Under the pieces are notes generated by a model that saw only the letters and a list, made by a program, of their open reading frames with translations, searched no databases and was not told where the DNA came from. A DNA stretch of 53,627 bases from Thermoanaerobaculales bacterium (GTDB lineage: Bacteria; Acidobacteriota; Thermoanaerobaculia; Thermoanaerobaculales; Sulfomarinibacteraceae), in NCBI GenBank assembly GCA_029287235.1, contig JARFRM010000282.1:1-53627 (forward strand), given 5' to 3'. Both the position numbers and the translations under genes were made by a program. Positions within the stretch are counted from its first letter, which is position 1. Each line of letters starts with the position of its first letter. This document shows positions 11,320 to 19,809 of the stretch, piece after piece.

Positions 11320-11401
11320 GCAACCGGGATCTCCCCATCATCTCCGCAGAGGCGCCCGCATCCGAGATCCGAAACGGTATGATCGAAGCTGGAGCACAAC
11401 C

Positions 11402-12142
11402 ATCCGTCTGAGTGTCGTCATCCCGGCCTTCAACGAGGCTCTCCGACTGCCATCAACCCTGGAGACGATCGTTCGATACCTCGGCGATCACCCGCGGTGG
11501 CTGCCGGCGGAGGTCGTGGTCGTGGACGACGGGTCAGCCGACGAAACCGCGGAGATCGTGAAGGCGGTCCCCACCGACGGTGTTTCCCTAAAAACTCTGG
11601 TGCACGCACGAAACCGGGGCAAGGGGGCGGCCGTGCGGACCGGCTTCGGCGCCACCGAAGGAGAGAGCATCTTGCTGTGCGACGCCGATCTTTCGACCCC
11701 CATCGAGGAGCTCGAGGAGCTCGACCGGTCGCTCGCGGGCGGGGTTGCGATCGGCTCCCGAGCCGTCGACCGGAGTCTCATCGAGAAGGCACAACCGCGG
11801 TACCGCGATCTCATGGGTCGGGTCTTCAACCTGGCGGTGCAGATCCTGGCGGTCAGAGGAATCCGGGATACCCAGTGTGGCTTCAAGCTCTTCGACGGCG
11901 TGCTCGGACGAAGCCTGGCGGCTCATCAACGGATCGACGGCTTTGCCTTCGACGTCGAGCTCCTGGCCCTCGCGCAAGCCGGGGGTCACGAGATTCGCGA
12001 GGTTCCGGTGCGTTGGCGGCACGTCGACGAGTCCCGCGTTCAACCCGTGATCCACTCTGCGGACATGTTCCTCGATCTGCTCCGGATCGGCTGGTGGCGG
12101 TGCACCGGTCGGATCGGCCGAGAGACATTGCTCGAACCATGA
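11402..12142 (+). CDS. Family 2 glycosyltransferase (dolichyl-phosphate sugar synthase-like)
   Basis: A GT-A fold glycosyltransferase of about 246 residues, probably making a polyprenyl-phosphate-linked sugar at the cytoplasmic face. Seen: VVIPAFNEALRLPSTLE at the N terminus, VVVDDGSADET, the metal-binding CDADLSTP, the DTQCGFKLF acceptor loop and the VPVRWRH segment typical of DPG/DPM synthase relatives. No ATG, GTG or TTG lies in frame near the domain. The upstream in-frame ATG at 11165 would overlap the RDD-like gene by 155 bases and add about 79 unrelated residues. The best signal is GGAG at 11391-11394, seven bases before an ATC codon at 11402; CTG at 11408 is the alternative. The start is therefore uncertain. 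Confidence 0.85.
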   Translation: MRLSVVIPAFNEALRLPSTLETIVRYLGDHPRWLPAEVVVVDDGSADETAEIVKAVPTDGVSLKTLVHARNRGKGAAVRTGFGATEGESILLCDADLSTPIEELEELDRSLAGGVAIGSRAVDRSLIEKAQPRYRDLMGRVFNLAVQILAVRGIRDTQCGFKLFDGVLGRSLAAHQRIDGFAFDVELLALAQAGGHEIREVPVRWRHVDESRVQPVIHSADMFLDLLRIGWWRCTGRIGRETLLEP

Positions 12143-12225
12143 CTCACCCATGCTTTCCAACCGGTTTCCTGATCGGGCGAGCACGGTGCCCCATCGCCTC
12201 CGCCGCCGGAGACATCCGGTGAGAT

Positions 12226-13149
12226 ATGGCGGTTGATGCACCGGGCCGAAGCTCCTGGCTCGAAGAGCCATTCCTCGAACACCTCGAGTTCGAGCGCAAT
12301 CTTTCGCCGGCGACGCTCAAGGCCTACCGGCGCGAGCTGAGCCGTTTCATCGACCACACCGGGTCGGTTCGCAGCAGCCCGGCGGAGGTCACGGCCTCCG
12401 ATATCCGCGGATGGATCGCTCATCTGTGGCAGCGGCGGCTCCAGCCGCGTTCACTGGAGCGGGCCCTCTCCGCCATCCGCACCTATTTCGCCTTCCTCGT
12501 GGCCGAGGGAATCACCGCTGCCAACCCGGCCGTCAGCGTCCCCCTCCCACGCAAACAGCAGAATCAGCCCGAGGTGGTGGACCGGTTCGCCATTGAGAGT
12601 CTGCTGGAGAGCTTTCCGGCCACCCCTGCCGGTCGTCGCGACCTGGCCTTGATGGAGCTGCTCTACGGTGCGGGAGTTCGGGTCGGTGAGCTGGTGGCGC
12701 TGGACATGGGTGATATCTCGCTCGGTGACCGCCTGCTGCGGGTGCGGGGAAAGGGCCGGAAGGAACGTATCGTCCCCTTCGGACGGCACGCAGCCGAAGC
12801 CCTACGGACCTACCTTTCCTATCGCTCACGGTGGCGGCGCGATCTGGGTTCTCAGGACGATCCGCTCTTCGTCAACCAGCGCGGGGGGCGGCTGTCCGAT
12901 CGATCGGTACGCCGGATCCTCGACCAGGCGGTGAGGCGAACCGCGGATCTCCACCGACTCCACCCACACGCCCTGCGCCACGCCTATGCCACCCATCTCC
13001 TCGAGGCCGGAATGGATCTGCGGGCGATCCAGGAACTCCTCGGCCACAGCTCTTTGGCGACGACTCAGATCTACGCAGGGGTCGATCTCGCTCATTTGAT
13101 GTCGGTGTACAAGAAGAGCCATCCCCGGGCGGGTGGTGGGGAGGATTGA
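12226..13149 (+). CDS. xerC: Tyrosine recombinase XerC/XerD
   Basis: Site-specific recombinase, probably acting at chromosome dif to resolve dimers. At 307 residues it has normal family length. The N-terminal SAM-like core-binding domain (residues 10-100) begins FLEHLEFERNLSPATLKAYR. The catalytic residues are visible: Arg in GAGVRVGEL (about 151), Lys in GKGRKER (about 173), His-x-x-Arg in HALRHAY (about 247-250), His in LGHSSL (about 272) and the nucleophile Tyr in TTQIYAGV (about 282). XerC and XerD cannot be told apart with certainty from one sequence. No phage or transposon genes surround it, which supports the housekeeping role. Confidence 0.93.
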   Translation: MAVDAPGRSSWLEEPFLEHLEFERNLSPATLKAYRRELSRFIDHTGSVRSSPAEVTASDIRGWIAHLWQRRLQPRSLERALSAIRTYFAFLVAEGITAANPAVSVPLPRKQQNQPEVVDRFAIESLLESFPATPAGRRDLALMELLYGAGVRVGELVALDMGDISLGDRLLRVRGKGRKERIVPFGRHAAEALRTYLSYRSRWRRDLGSQDDPLFVNQRGGRLSDRSVRRILDQAVRRTADLHRLHPHALRHAYATHLLEAGMDLRAIQELLGHSSLATTQIYAGVDLAHLMSVYKKSHPRAGGGED

Positions 13150-13353
13150 CCGTCGAGCAGTGAGTGGAGGAGAGAGGGTCGCGAGCGACCCCAGCCCGGA
13201 TGACGGCGCTGACCCGACATACCCAGGTACCGGCAGCAGCAACTTTCCGTATCCCGTCCCCGAACGTTGAAGAAAAACTGGAACCTACTGACTGTCAACT
13301 GCTGACCACTCGCTCACGAGATCGATACGGCTCCGCCTTCTGCTCCCGGGGCT

Positions 13354-13590
13354 TTACTGGCGGATCGTCGTGAACGGCTCGGCCACGAGCACCCTGCTGT
13401 GATGCCTCTGGCCCCGAATGATCCACCGACGGCCCAGGTGATCGAAGGACGAGCCCGGCGCCGCGGGATGCGTCACGTCGAGCAGGACCACGCTGGCTTT
13501 GATCCCGTCGTCGGCTATCACTACGGTCTTCCGCCGGGTCGGACTCGGCAGGCGCGCCTCTTTCGATCCGGTCTGTTTGTCGTGGCGCAT
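13354..13590 (-). CDS. Small uncharacterised protein
   Basis: A 78-residue open frame with ATG at 13590 and a good GGGAGG Shine-Dalgarno sequence 9 nt upstream. The product is basic at the N terminus and carries a beta-rich middle (KTVVIADDGIKASVVLLDV) followed by LGRRWIIRGQRHHSRVLVAEP, which looks like folded protein, not a translated spacer. It sits between xerC and trmFO, with trmFO read in the same direction upstream. No family recognised. Confidence 0.5.
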   Translation of the reverse strand: MRHDKQTGSKEARLPSPTRRKTVVIADDGIKASVVLLDVTHPAAPGSSFDHLGRRWIIRGQRHHSRVLVAEPFTTIRQ

Positions 13591-13674
13591 GGTCGGTGGC
13601 CTCCCGGCGTCCCCTCGTCGTAGGAGTAGACGTTCGCTAAGGCCAAAAGGTTCGGATCCGGCGGGTGACCGAGG

Positions 13675-15027
13675 TCACACCAAGGACGCGCCCCAGGCGG
13701 CAATCGCTTCCTGGGCTCTTTCCGTCTGGGCCTCTCTCCGCCGTCTCTTGTTGCGGAGGACACGCAGATCGGGCGGGCACGCGATGAGGCCCCAGGTGAT
13801 GTTGGCGGGCTGGAAACCGGCGCTGGACCGTGCGCTGAGGTGCCGGACCAGGCCCCCGAACGCGGTGTCCGGCGGCGGCGGCCGGACATCGGAACCGCGG
13901 AGCTCCGCAGCGAGCGTTCGCGCGGCCATCAGACCGGTGGCGGCCGACTCCACATAGCCCTCCACGCCGGTCATCTGCCCAGCCAACCTGAGCTGCGGAC
14001 GCACTCGGAGCCGGAGCAGCCCGTCGAGGTGGGCCGGCGCATTCACGAATGTGTTGCGGTGGATCATGCCGAGCCGGACGAAGCGCGCCTCCGCCAACCC
14101 GGGCAGAGTTCGGAAGAGCCGTTTCTGTTCGGCATGGTTGAGTTTGGTTTGAAAGCCGACCATGTTCCAGTGTTCGGCGGCGAGGTCGTCCTGCCGAAGC
14201 TGGACCACGGCCCAGGGCTGCCGACCGGTGGACGGATCCACGAGCCCGACGGGTTTCATCGGTCCATGGCGGAGGGTGTCCAGCCCGCGCTCGGCCATGA
14301 CCTCGATGGGCAGACAGCCCTCGAAATAGCGGAGCTCGTCGGTCTCGAAGTCCTTGAAGGCCACCCTCTCCGCCGCCAACAGACCCGCGACGAACAGCTC
14401 GTAGTTTTCTCGGTCAAGTGGAATATTGAGGTAATCGTCACCACCCTTGTCATAGCGGGAGGCGCGAAAGACTCTCTCGCGATTGATGGAGTCCCGAGCC
14501 ACGATGGGGGCGACAGCATCGAAGAAGGCAAGCGAGCCCTCACCCAGGAGATCCTCGAGCTCCTGGTGAAGGGCGCGACTGGTGAGGGGTCCGGTGGCGA
14601 GGATCGCCGGTCCCGGCGGCAACTCGGTCACCTCTCGGCGCTCGATGGTGATCCCCGGATGTGCCTCGATGGCGTCGGTTACAGCGCCCGCGAAGAGATC
14701 ACGGTCGACCGCCAGCGCTCCGCCGGCCGGTACAGCCGCGTTTCTGGCGGCCCGGATGATGAGGGAGTCGAGGACGGCCATTTCCCGTTTGAGCAGACCG
14801 ACCGCGTTGCTCGGCGCGTCGCCGCGGAGCGAGTTAGAACACACCAGCTCGGCGAGGCGATCGGTGGTGTGGACCGGGGTCGGCCGAGATGGTCGCATCT
14901 CGACCAACCGGACCGTGACACCGGCCTCGGCGAGCTGCCAGGCCGCCTCACTTCCGGCGAGGCCTCCCCCGACCACAAAAACATCGTGGCTCTTCACGGG
15001 TATGGAACCCTTCAACTCGTTCATCAT
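13675..15027 (-). CDS. trmFO: tRNA (uracil-54-C5) methyltransferase TrmFO
   Basis: Folate- and FAD-dependent enzyme that makes 5-methyluridine at position 54 of tRNA. The 450-residue length is standard. Visible: FAD-binding VFVVGGGLAGSEAAWQLA near residues 16-33, VEMRPSRPTPVH, LAELVCSNSLRGD with the conserved Cys, YLNIPLDRENYELF, YFEGCLPIEVMAERG with a second conserved Cys, and QMTGVEGYVESAATGL near the C terminus. The start is one of two tandem ATGs (15027 or 15024). dprA lies just upstream on the same strand (28-base gap), an arrangement seen in other bacteria. Confidence 0.97.
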   Translation of the reverse strand: MMNELKGSIPVKSHDVFVVGGGLAGSEAAWQLAEAGVTVRLVEMRPSRPTPVHTTDRLAELVCSNSLRGDAPSNAVGLLKREMAVLDSLIIRAARNAAVPAGGALAVDRDLFAGAVTDAIEAHPGITIERREVTELPPGPAILATGPLTSRALHQELEDLLGEGSLAFFDAVAPIVARDSINRERVFRASRYDKGGDDYLNIPLDRENYELFVAGLLAAERVAFKDFETDELRYFEGCLPIEVMAERGLDTLRHGPMKPVGLVDPSTGRQPWAVVQLRQDDLAAEHWNMVGFQTKLNHAEQKRLFRTLPGLAEARFVRLGMIHRNTFVNAPAHLDGLLRLRVRPQLRLAGQMTGVEGYVESAATGLMAARTLAAELRGSDVRPPPPDTAFGGLVRHLSARSSAGFQPANITWGLIACPPDLRVLRNKRRRREAQTERAQEAIAAWGASLV

Positions 15028-15054
15028 TGCTTTTTCAACCCACGCGGAGACGGA

Positions 15055-16110
15055 CTATTCCTGCGGCAGCTTCGGGCGGCGTTGCTGGTAGCACCCATCC
15101 CGGAGCCGTTCCACCACTCCGCCGAGCTCGAGATCGAGCAGCGCGGTGTGAACCTCCGACACCGAGAGTCCCGAGCGGGTGACCAACTCGTCGGTGGTGG
15201 CGCGCTCTCCCGCGGGAAGGTGGTCCAACAAGGGGTGGGCGGCGGTTTTCGTTTCCTTCGTTGCCAAATCGCTGAAACCGACGGCCTCGAGCACATCCCT
15301 TGGGGTGAGCATGGGACGCGCTCCGAGACGCAGGAGAGTGTTCGGCCCGACGGAGACCTCCGACAGGATGCTTCCGGGAACAGCCAGGACCTCGCGTCCC
15401 TCGTCGATGGCAAGCCTGGCTGTGATCAGGGCGCCGGAACGGGCGGCGGCCTCGACCACCACGACGGCCTGAGCCAGGCCCGCGAGCACCCGGTTTCGCT
15501 CAGGGAAATGGTGCTTTCGAGGCGGGGTTCCAGGGAGGTATTCGGTGATCAGCGCACCCCTCGTGGAGATCGCCGCAGCCAGCTTCCGGTGCTCGGGTGG
15601 GTAGATGTGGTCGGGCCCTGTGCCGAACACCGCCCAGGTCGGTCCACCGACCGCTAGGGAGCCTTCATGGGCCGCGGCATCGACCCCGCGCGCCATTCCC
15701 GAGGCCACCACAACACCCGCTCGGGAGAGCTCCTCTCCCAGCGTCCGTGCCACCTGGAGGCCATAGGTTGTCGCGCGTCGCGAGCCCACGATCGCCACCA
15801 CCGGCGTCCGGCGCAGCTCGCCGCGGACAAAGAGCCCGAGGGGCGGGTCTGCGGAATGATCGAGGGCGCCGGGATAGTCGGCATCACCGGGAACGATCCA
15901 TCGCCACCCCTCTCGTTTGGCCCACGCCAGGACCCGGGGCACCTCGTCGTCGAGGAGACGGGCGACCTCGGTCTTGAGGGCGGCCGGCGCCTTCGCCCAG
16001 AGTTTTCCCTCTTTGCCGTCATCGCCGGCGACGAGCCGGCGTGTCGTGCGACCACCCCCGGCGAGGAGCAGGGCGAGGCGGAGGCGGGGTTGGTGACCCG
16101 TGTTCGGCAT
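15055..16110 (-). CDS. dprA: DNA-processing protein DprA
   Basis: Binds incoming single-stranded DNA and loads RecA during natural transformation. 351 residues: a helical N-terminal region, the Rossmann-like DprA domain (VVAIVGSRRATTYGLQVA, SGMARGVDAAAHEGSL, FGTGPDHIYPPEHRKL, FPERNRVLAGLA, VVEAAARSGALITA, VPGSI) and a C-terminal winged-helix region (about 285-345). Its promoter reads CTGACA, 18 bases, TACCAT, and then exactly 6 nt to ATG, so its mRNA may lack a leader. It diverges from the phosphodiesterase-like gene across only 49 bases. Confidence 0.96.
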   Translation of the reverse strand: MPNTGHQPRLRLALLLAGGGRTTRRLVAGDDGKEGKLWAKAPAALKTEVARLLDDEVPRVLAWAKREGWRWIVPGDADYPGALDHSADPPLGLFVRGELRRTPVVAIVGSRRATTYGLQVARTLGEELSRAGVVVASGMARGVDAAAHEGSLAVGGPTWAVFGTGPDHIYPPEHRKLAAAISTRGALITEYLPGTPPRKHHFPERNRVLAGLAQAVVVVEAAARSGALITARLAIDEGREVLAVPGSILSEVSVGPNTLLRLGARPMLTPRDVLEAVGFSDLATKETKTAAHPLLDHLPAGERATTDELVTRSGLSVSEVHTALLDLELGGVVERLRDGCYQQRRPKLPQE

Positions 16111-16116
16111 CTCTTT

Positions 16117-16146
16117 ATGGTACCGCTGTCAACAAGTTCATGTCAG
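16117..16146 (-). promoter_or_regulatory. Promoter of dprA (predicted leaderless)
   Basis: On the minus strand CTGACA (16146-16141), an 18-base spacer and TACCAT (16122-16117), then AAAGAG and the ATG at 16110. The predicted transcription start coincides with the start codon. It is interleaved with the promoter of the divergent gene. Confidence 0.5.
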
Positions 16147-16153
16147 GTATACT
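16126..16153 (+). promoter_or_regulatory. Promoter of the phosphodiesterase-like gene (predicted leaderless)
   Basis: CTGTCA (16126-16131), a 16-base spacer and TATACT (16148-16153), followed by CGCGAC and ATG at 16160. The -10 matches five of six consensus bases. Transcription would start at or next to the A of the start codon. Confidence 0.5.
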
Positions 16154-16159
16154 CGCGAC

Positions 16160-16942
16160 ATGGACTTCAGGGTTCTGGGGAGCTTTGGCGGGGACAGCCC
16201 GGTCTGCCGCATGACTTCGTTTCTCATCGATGGCGCGGTGGTCGTCGATGCTGGTGCCATCACCCGCGCTCTGAGCATCGACGAACAGCGGAAAATCCGC
16301 CACGTGCTCATCAGCCACACCCACATGGATCACACGGCGACACTGCCGTTCCTCATCGAGAACATCTTCGGAACCCACCCTGAGCCGGTCTCCATCTACT
16401 GTGCCAAACGGGCCCTCGGTGCAGTACGACGCCATCTCTTCAACAACGACACCTGGCCAGACTTCACCCGGATCCCGGACCATGTTGAACCATCGGTTCG
16501 GTTTCACGAAATCGTGGCGGAGGAACCTTTCACCATCACCGGCCTGCCGGGGGGCGACTTGGAGATCACGGCGATTCCGGTGGACCACATCGTCCCGACA
16601 ACGGCGTTTCTGCTCCGCCAAGGATCGTCGAGCGTCATCTTCACCTCGGACACCGGGCCCACCGACCGAATATGGCAAGTGGCCAACCAGACCACGGATC
16701 TCAAAGCCCTGATCACCGAGTGCTCGTTTCCAAACCGCATGCAGGCGGTGGCGGACATCAGCCTCCACCTCACTCCGAAGACCCTCGCCGCGGAGCTCGC
16801 CAAGCTCGACTGCGATGTTCCGGTGCTCGTCTATCACTTCAAACCACCTTATGTCGATGAGCTTCGTAAGGAACTCTTCTCGGAGACGGCTCTCCCCTGT
16901 TCCGTCGAGGAGTTGGTCCAGGACCGGACCTACCAGTTCTGA
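16160..16942 (+). CDS. Metallo-beta-lactamase fold protein, class II cyclic-nucleotide phosphodiesterase-like
   Basis: A 260-residue metallohydrolase. The metal-binding motif HTHMDH (about residues 53-58, in LISHTHMDHTATLPFL) is intact, followed by VDHIVPTTAFLL, FTSDTGPTDRIW with the bridging Asp, and VYHFKPPY with a late His. This order fits the class II 3',5'-cyclic nucleotide phosphodiesterase branch, which suggests cAMP or cGMP hydrolysis, although related enzymes cut other phosphodiesters. I start at ATG 16160; a longer frame from 16100 would overlap the divergent dprA start. It is convergent with the enoyl-CoA hydratase gene 18 bases downstream. Confidence 0.8.
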   Translation: MDFRVLGSFGGDSPVCRMTSFLIDGAVVVDAGAITRALSIDEQRKIRHVLISHTHMDHTATLPFLIENIFGTHPEPVSIYCAKRALGAVRRHLFNNDTWPDFTRIPDHVEPSVRFHEIVAEEPFTITGLPGGDLEITAIPVDHIVPTTAFLLRQGSSSVIFTSDTGPTDRIWQVANQTTDLKALITECSFPNRMQAVADISLHLTPKTLAAELAKLDCDVPVLVYHFKPPYVDELRKELFSETALPCSVEELVQDRTYQF

Positions 16943-16960
16943 CCGCCGACGGCGACGGCT

Positions 16961-17722
16961 TCAGCTGCCGAGACCCGCAACCGTCCCCTTGATCCGCTCC
17001 TGGGTTTCCGGCGAGAACCAGCACTCGAGAAACGCTTCATCGTCGGCCGTGCCCTGCTGAGACATCCGTCGCCAGCTGTCGCCAAGGAGAAATCTCTTGG
17101 TCGCGGCAAACGCCCGCGCCGGTTTGGCGGCGAGCCGGGTGAGCTCGCGCTCGGTCTTGGCAGCCACCAGGCCCGGTTCGGCGATTCGATGCACCACGCC
17201 CTGATTCCTCGCCCGATCGGCGTTGCACCCATCACCACCCACCACGAGCTCTTCGACGACGTTGGCCGCGAGCCGTTCACGCAGCATGATCAGGCTCGAC
17301 GCCGGCACCGGAACCCCAAGATTGAGCTCGGACAGCCCGATCCTCGGCCGACCGGTGGCCATGATCCGGAGATCGCAACACAGGGCGAGGAGACAACCCC
17401 CCGCCACCGCGTGGCCCTGGATCGCGACGCCGGTGGGGCCCGGATAACTGAAAAGATCAAAGATCAACTGATTGAAACGAGCGAGCGCGTCGGCCACCTC
17501 GTCGCGTTGGGCGCCCTCGAGGTGTTTGAGGTCCCACCCCGGACAGAACAGCGCCGGGTGCGACGATCCTAAGAGCACCGGCGGGGCTCCATCTTCGCGG
17601 AGCTCAGAAAGAGCGCCGGACAACGCGTCCATGAGGATCGGGTTGAGGGCGTTGGGTCCGTCATTCATCACCAGGTGGTGGATGCCCTTGATATCTTTTC
17701 GGTGCAGCTTTTCATCGGCCAT
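16961..17722 (-). CDS. Enoyl-CoA hydratase/isomerase family protein
   Basis: A 253-residue crotonase-fold protein. The oxyanion-hole segments are visible: SSHPALFCPGWDLKHLEG and VAIQGHAVAGGCLLALCCD; GLSELNLGVPVP supplies the usual downstream acidic position. The exact reaction (hydration, isomerisation or other CoA-ester chemistry) cannot be read from this. ATG 17722 has a GAGGGAG ribosome binding site; an in-frame start at 17767 would overlap pdxT more deeply. It overlaps the end of pdxT by 11 bases and closes the pdxS-pdxT group, with no obvious metabolic link to vitamin B6. Confidence 0.85.
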   Translation of the reverse strand: MADEKLHRKDIKGIHHLVMNDGPNALNPILMDALSGALSELREDGAPPVLLGSSHPALFCPGWDLKHLEGAQRDEVADALARFNQLIFDLFSYPGPTGVAIQGHAVAGGCLLALCCDLRIMATGRPRIGLSELNLGVPVPASSLIMLRERLAANVVEELVVGGDGCNADRARNQGVVHRIAEPGLVAAKTERELTRLAAKPARAFAATKRFLLGDSWRRMSQQGTADDEAFLECWFSPETQERIKGTVAGLGS

Positions 17723-18293
17723 GGCCGGCTCCCTCACCCACCAGAAGGCGGTGGATCCGATGGTCATCGGTCAGTTCGGGGTGGAAGGTGGCGGCAATGA
17801 TACCACCCTGGCGAATGAGCACCGGATCGGCGTCGAGCCGGCCAAATACGATCACATCGGCCCCGGTCCGTGTGATCTTTGGTGCTCGAATAAAGACTCC
17901 TTCGATCTCGTCGGTCGCGCCAAGCTCGTCGACGAGCTCGACGGCCGCGACCCGCGAGTGCACCTGACGGCCATAGGCGTTGCGCTCGACATCGATGTCG
18001 AGTAGGCCCAGACTCGGTTGCGGCGGGTGGATATTGCCCGCAAGTAGGATAACCCCCGCACAGGTGGCGAGCACCGGGAGACCACCACGGACGCGGTCGG
18101 CGAGCCGCGCTGCCAACCCCTCTTCCTCCATCAGGCGGAGCATGGCGGTTGACTCGCCGCCCGGGAGGATCAGGGCGTCGACCTCATCGAGTTCTCTCGC
18201 GGTTCGCACATAGGCGAACTCAACCTCCAGGCTGCGCAAAACGGCGGCGTGGGCCGCCCAATCTCCCTGGAGAGCCAGCACCCCGCAGAGCAT
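17712..18293 (-). CDS. pdxT: Pyridoxal 5'-phosphate synthase glutaminase subunit PdxT
   Basis: Releases ammonia from glutamine for PdxS. Class I glutamine amidotransferase fold of about 193 residues: GVLALQGDWAAHAAVL at the N terminus, LPGGEST, the nucleophile Cys in LATCAGVILLA, and the His-x-Glu pair in AATFHPELTDD. The ATG at 18293 shares bases with the pdxS stop (TGATG) and has GAGGG upstream; GTG codons at 18299 and 18296 are less likely starts. Two-gene pdxST operons coupled this closely are common. Confidence 0.97.
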   Translation of the reverse strand: MLCGVLALQGDWAAHAAVLRSLEVEFAYVRTARELDEVDALILPGGESTAMLRLMEEEGLAARLADRVRGGLPVLATCAGVILLAGNIHPPQPSLGLLDIDVERNAYGRQVHSRVAAVELVDELGATDEIEGVFIRAPKITRTGADVIVFGRLDADPVLIRQGGIIAATFHPELTDDHRIHRLLVGEGAGHGR

Positions 18294-19180
18294 CACCACC
18301 CTCGACGCGAGAGCATTTCCTCCGATGTGAGCTTGCTGGCCTCGAGGCCGGACATGGGCTCACGCAGGCCGCGTGAAATCTCCACCAGCCGGGCGGGATC
18401 CTGCCAGTGGGTCACGGCTTCGACGATGGCGCGGGCACGCTGTGGAGGATCTTCCGACTTGAAGACACCGGAACCGACAAAGACCGCCTCGGCACCGAGC
18501 GTCATGCACAGACCGGCATCGGCGGGAGTGGCGATCCCCCCGGCAGCGAAATTCGGCACCGGCAGACGATCGTTCTGCGCCACCCATCGCACCAGATCAA
18601 ATGGGGCTTCAAGCTGCTTGGCCTCGGCCATGAGCTCATGGTCGTCGAGAATGGTGAGGGTCTTGATGCCACGGTTCACCGCCCGCAGGTGGCGCACCGC
18701 CTCGACGATGTCGCCCGAGCCCGCCTCACCCTTGGTCCGGATCATGGCCGCTCCCTCACCGATCCGCCGAAGGGCCTCACCGATGTTGCGGCAGCCGCAG
18801 ACAAAGGGAACCGTGAAGTCGTGTTTGTAGACGTGGTTCTCCTCGTCGGCCGGGGTCAGGACCTCGCTCTCGTCGATGAAGTCCACCTCGAGCGCCTGGA
18901 GCATCTGCGCCTCGACGATGTGACCGATTCTGATCTTCGCCATCACCGGGATGGACACACACTCCTGAATCTCGACAATCTTCTCGATGGCGGCCATTCG
19001 GGCGACACCGCCCTGGACACGGATGTCCGCTGGCACACGCTCGAGGGCCATGACGGCGGCGGCGCCGGCATCCTCGGCGATCTTGGCCTGCTCGGCGGTG
19101 GTGACATCGAGAATCACCCCACCCTTGAGCATCTCCGCCAGGCCGACCTTGACTCGAAACCGGTCTTCACCATTGCCCAT
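18293..19180 (-). CDS. pdxS: Pyridoxal 5'-phosphate synthase subunit PdxS
   Basis: Condenses ribose 5-phosphate, glyceraldehyde 3-phosphate and ammonia to PLP. A TIM barrel of 295 residues: [46 protein letters not shown] with an active-site Lys, [14 protein letters not shown] and [16 protein letters not shown] are all family hallmarks. ATG 19180 is chosen because GGAGG lies 5 nt upstream and the length then matches the family; a start at 19210 would add ten residues. Downstream of gyrA and the CPBP gene on the same strand. Confidence 0.98.
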   Translation of the reverse strand: MGNGEDRFRVKVGLAEMLKGGVILDVTTAEQAKIAEDAGAAAVMALERVPADIRVQGGVARMAAIEKIVEIQECVSIPVMAKIRIGHIVEAQMLQALEVDFIDESEVLTPADEENHVYKHDFTVPFVCGCRNIGEALRRIGEGAAMIRTKGEAGSGDIVEAVRHLRAVNRGIKTLTILDDHELMAEAKQLEAPFDLVRWVAQNDRLPVPNFAAGGIATPADAGLCMTLGAEAVFVGSGVFKSEDPPQRARAIVEAVTHWQDPARLVEISRGLREPMSGLEASKLTSEEMLSRRGW

Positions 19181-19243
19181 CATTACCTCCGAAACCGCAA
19201 GCGCGGTCATTGTACACCTGCGGGCGTGCGGGCCGATCCGGAG

Positions 19244-19786
19244 TCACTCCCCTTCCGGCAGTCGAAGGCGGAGAAGCGCGACGAGATTGATCAGAACATG
19301 AGCGGTGGCGGCGGCGGGAAAACCGTGAAACTCAAAGAGGACACCGAGCAGGACTCCGCTCGCGAGAGCGAAGAGGGGCCAGATCCAGAGCTCCCGATCG
19401 GGGACGATGTGGAGAATCGCGAAGAGCACGGCGGCCGGCGCCAGGCCGATCACCGGCTGCAGAAAGGCCCGCAGCAGGGCCTCCTCGGCGATCCCGGAGA
19501 TCAGAGCCACCGACACCGCATCGGCGGTGGTCCAATCAGCCACGACCCCCCTTTGCCAGCGCTCGAGACGCTCGAGCGGCGGCACCGCTCGGAGCAGCCA
19601 CAACACGCCCACGCAGGCCGCGGCGGCGGCCGCACCCATCACGAGGGACCAGAGCAATGGACCCCTCGGCGACAGCGCGTCGAGGATCGGCCCCGCGCTG
19701 AAGGACAAACCGATGACCGCAACCAGTGCGAGCACGCCTTCTTGGTGGACCAGGGCCACGGCTCGGATGGCCGGAGGATCGTTCAC
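19244..19786 (-). CDS. CPBP family intramembrane metalloprotease
   Basis: A 180-residue polytopic membrane protein with about six hydrophobic segments. The CPBP (Rce1/Abi-type) motifs are visible: EEALLRAFLQP (the Glu-Glu-x-x-x-Arg motif, near residue 101), FAILH (motif with the metal-binding His) and TAHVLINL (His and Asn of the last motif). The family includes prenyl-protein proteases and bacteriocin-immunity proteins; the substrate here is unknown. It starts with GTG 24 bases after gyrA and may be in the gyrase operon. Confidence 0.85.
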   Translation of the reverse strand: MNDPPAIRAVALVHQEGVLALVAVIGLSFSAGPILDALSPRGPLLWSLVMGAAAAAACVGVLWLLRAVPPLERLERWQRGVVADWTTADAVSVALISGIAEEALLRAFLQPVIGLAPAAVLFAILHIVPDRELWIWPLFALASGVLLGVLFEFHGFPAAATAHVLINLVALLRLRLPEGE

Positions 19787-19809
19787 GGTCGTGACCAGCC
19801 TCCGTGGGT

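Noticed and set aside
11165..11401. N-terminal extension of the glycosyltransferase from ATG 11165
   Set aside because: It would overlap the RDD-like gene by 155 bases and adds Arg/Ser/Pro-rich sequence unlike any GT2 N terminus.
12226..13149. Integrase of a mobile element
   Set aside because: The recombinase has XerC/XerD-type length and motifs, and no excisionase, phage genes or attachment-site repeats are nearby.
13840..15657. 605-codon plus-strand frame across trmFO and dprA
   Set aside because: Antisense to two confident genes and spans their junction; a GC-driven shadow.
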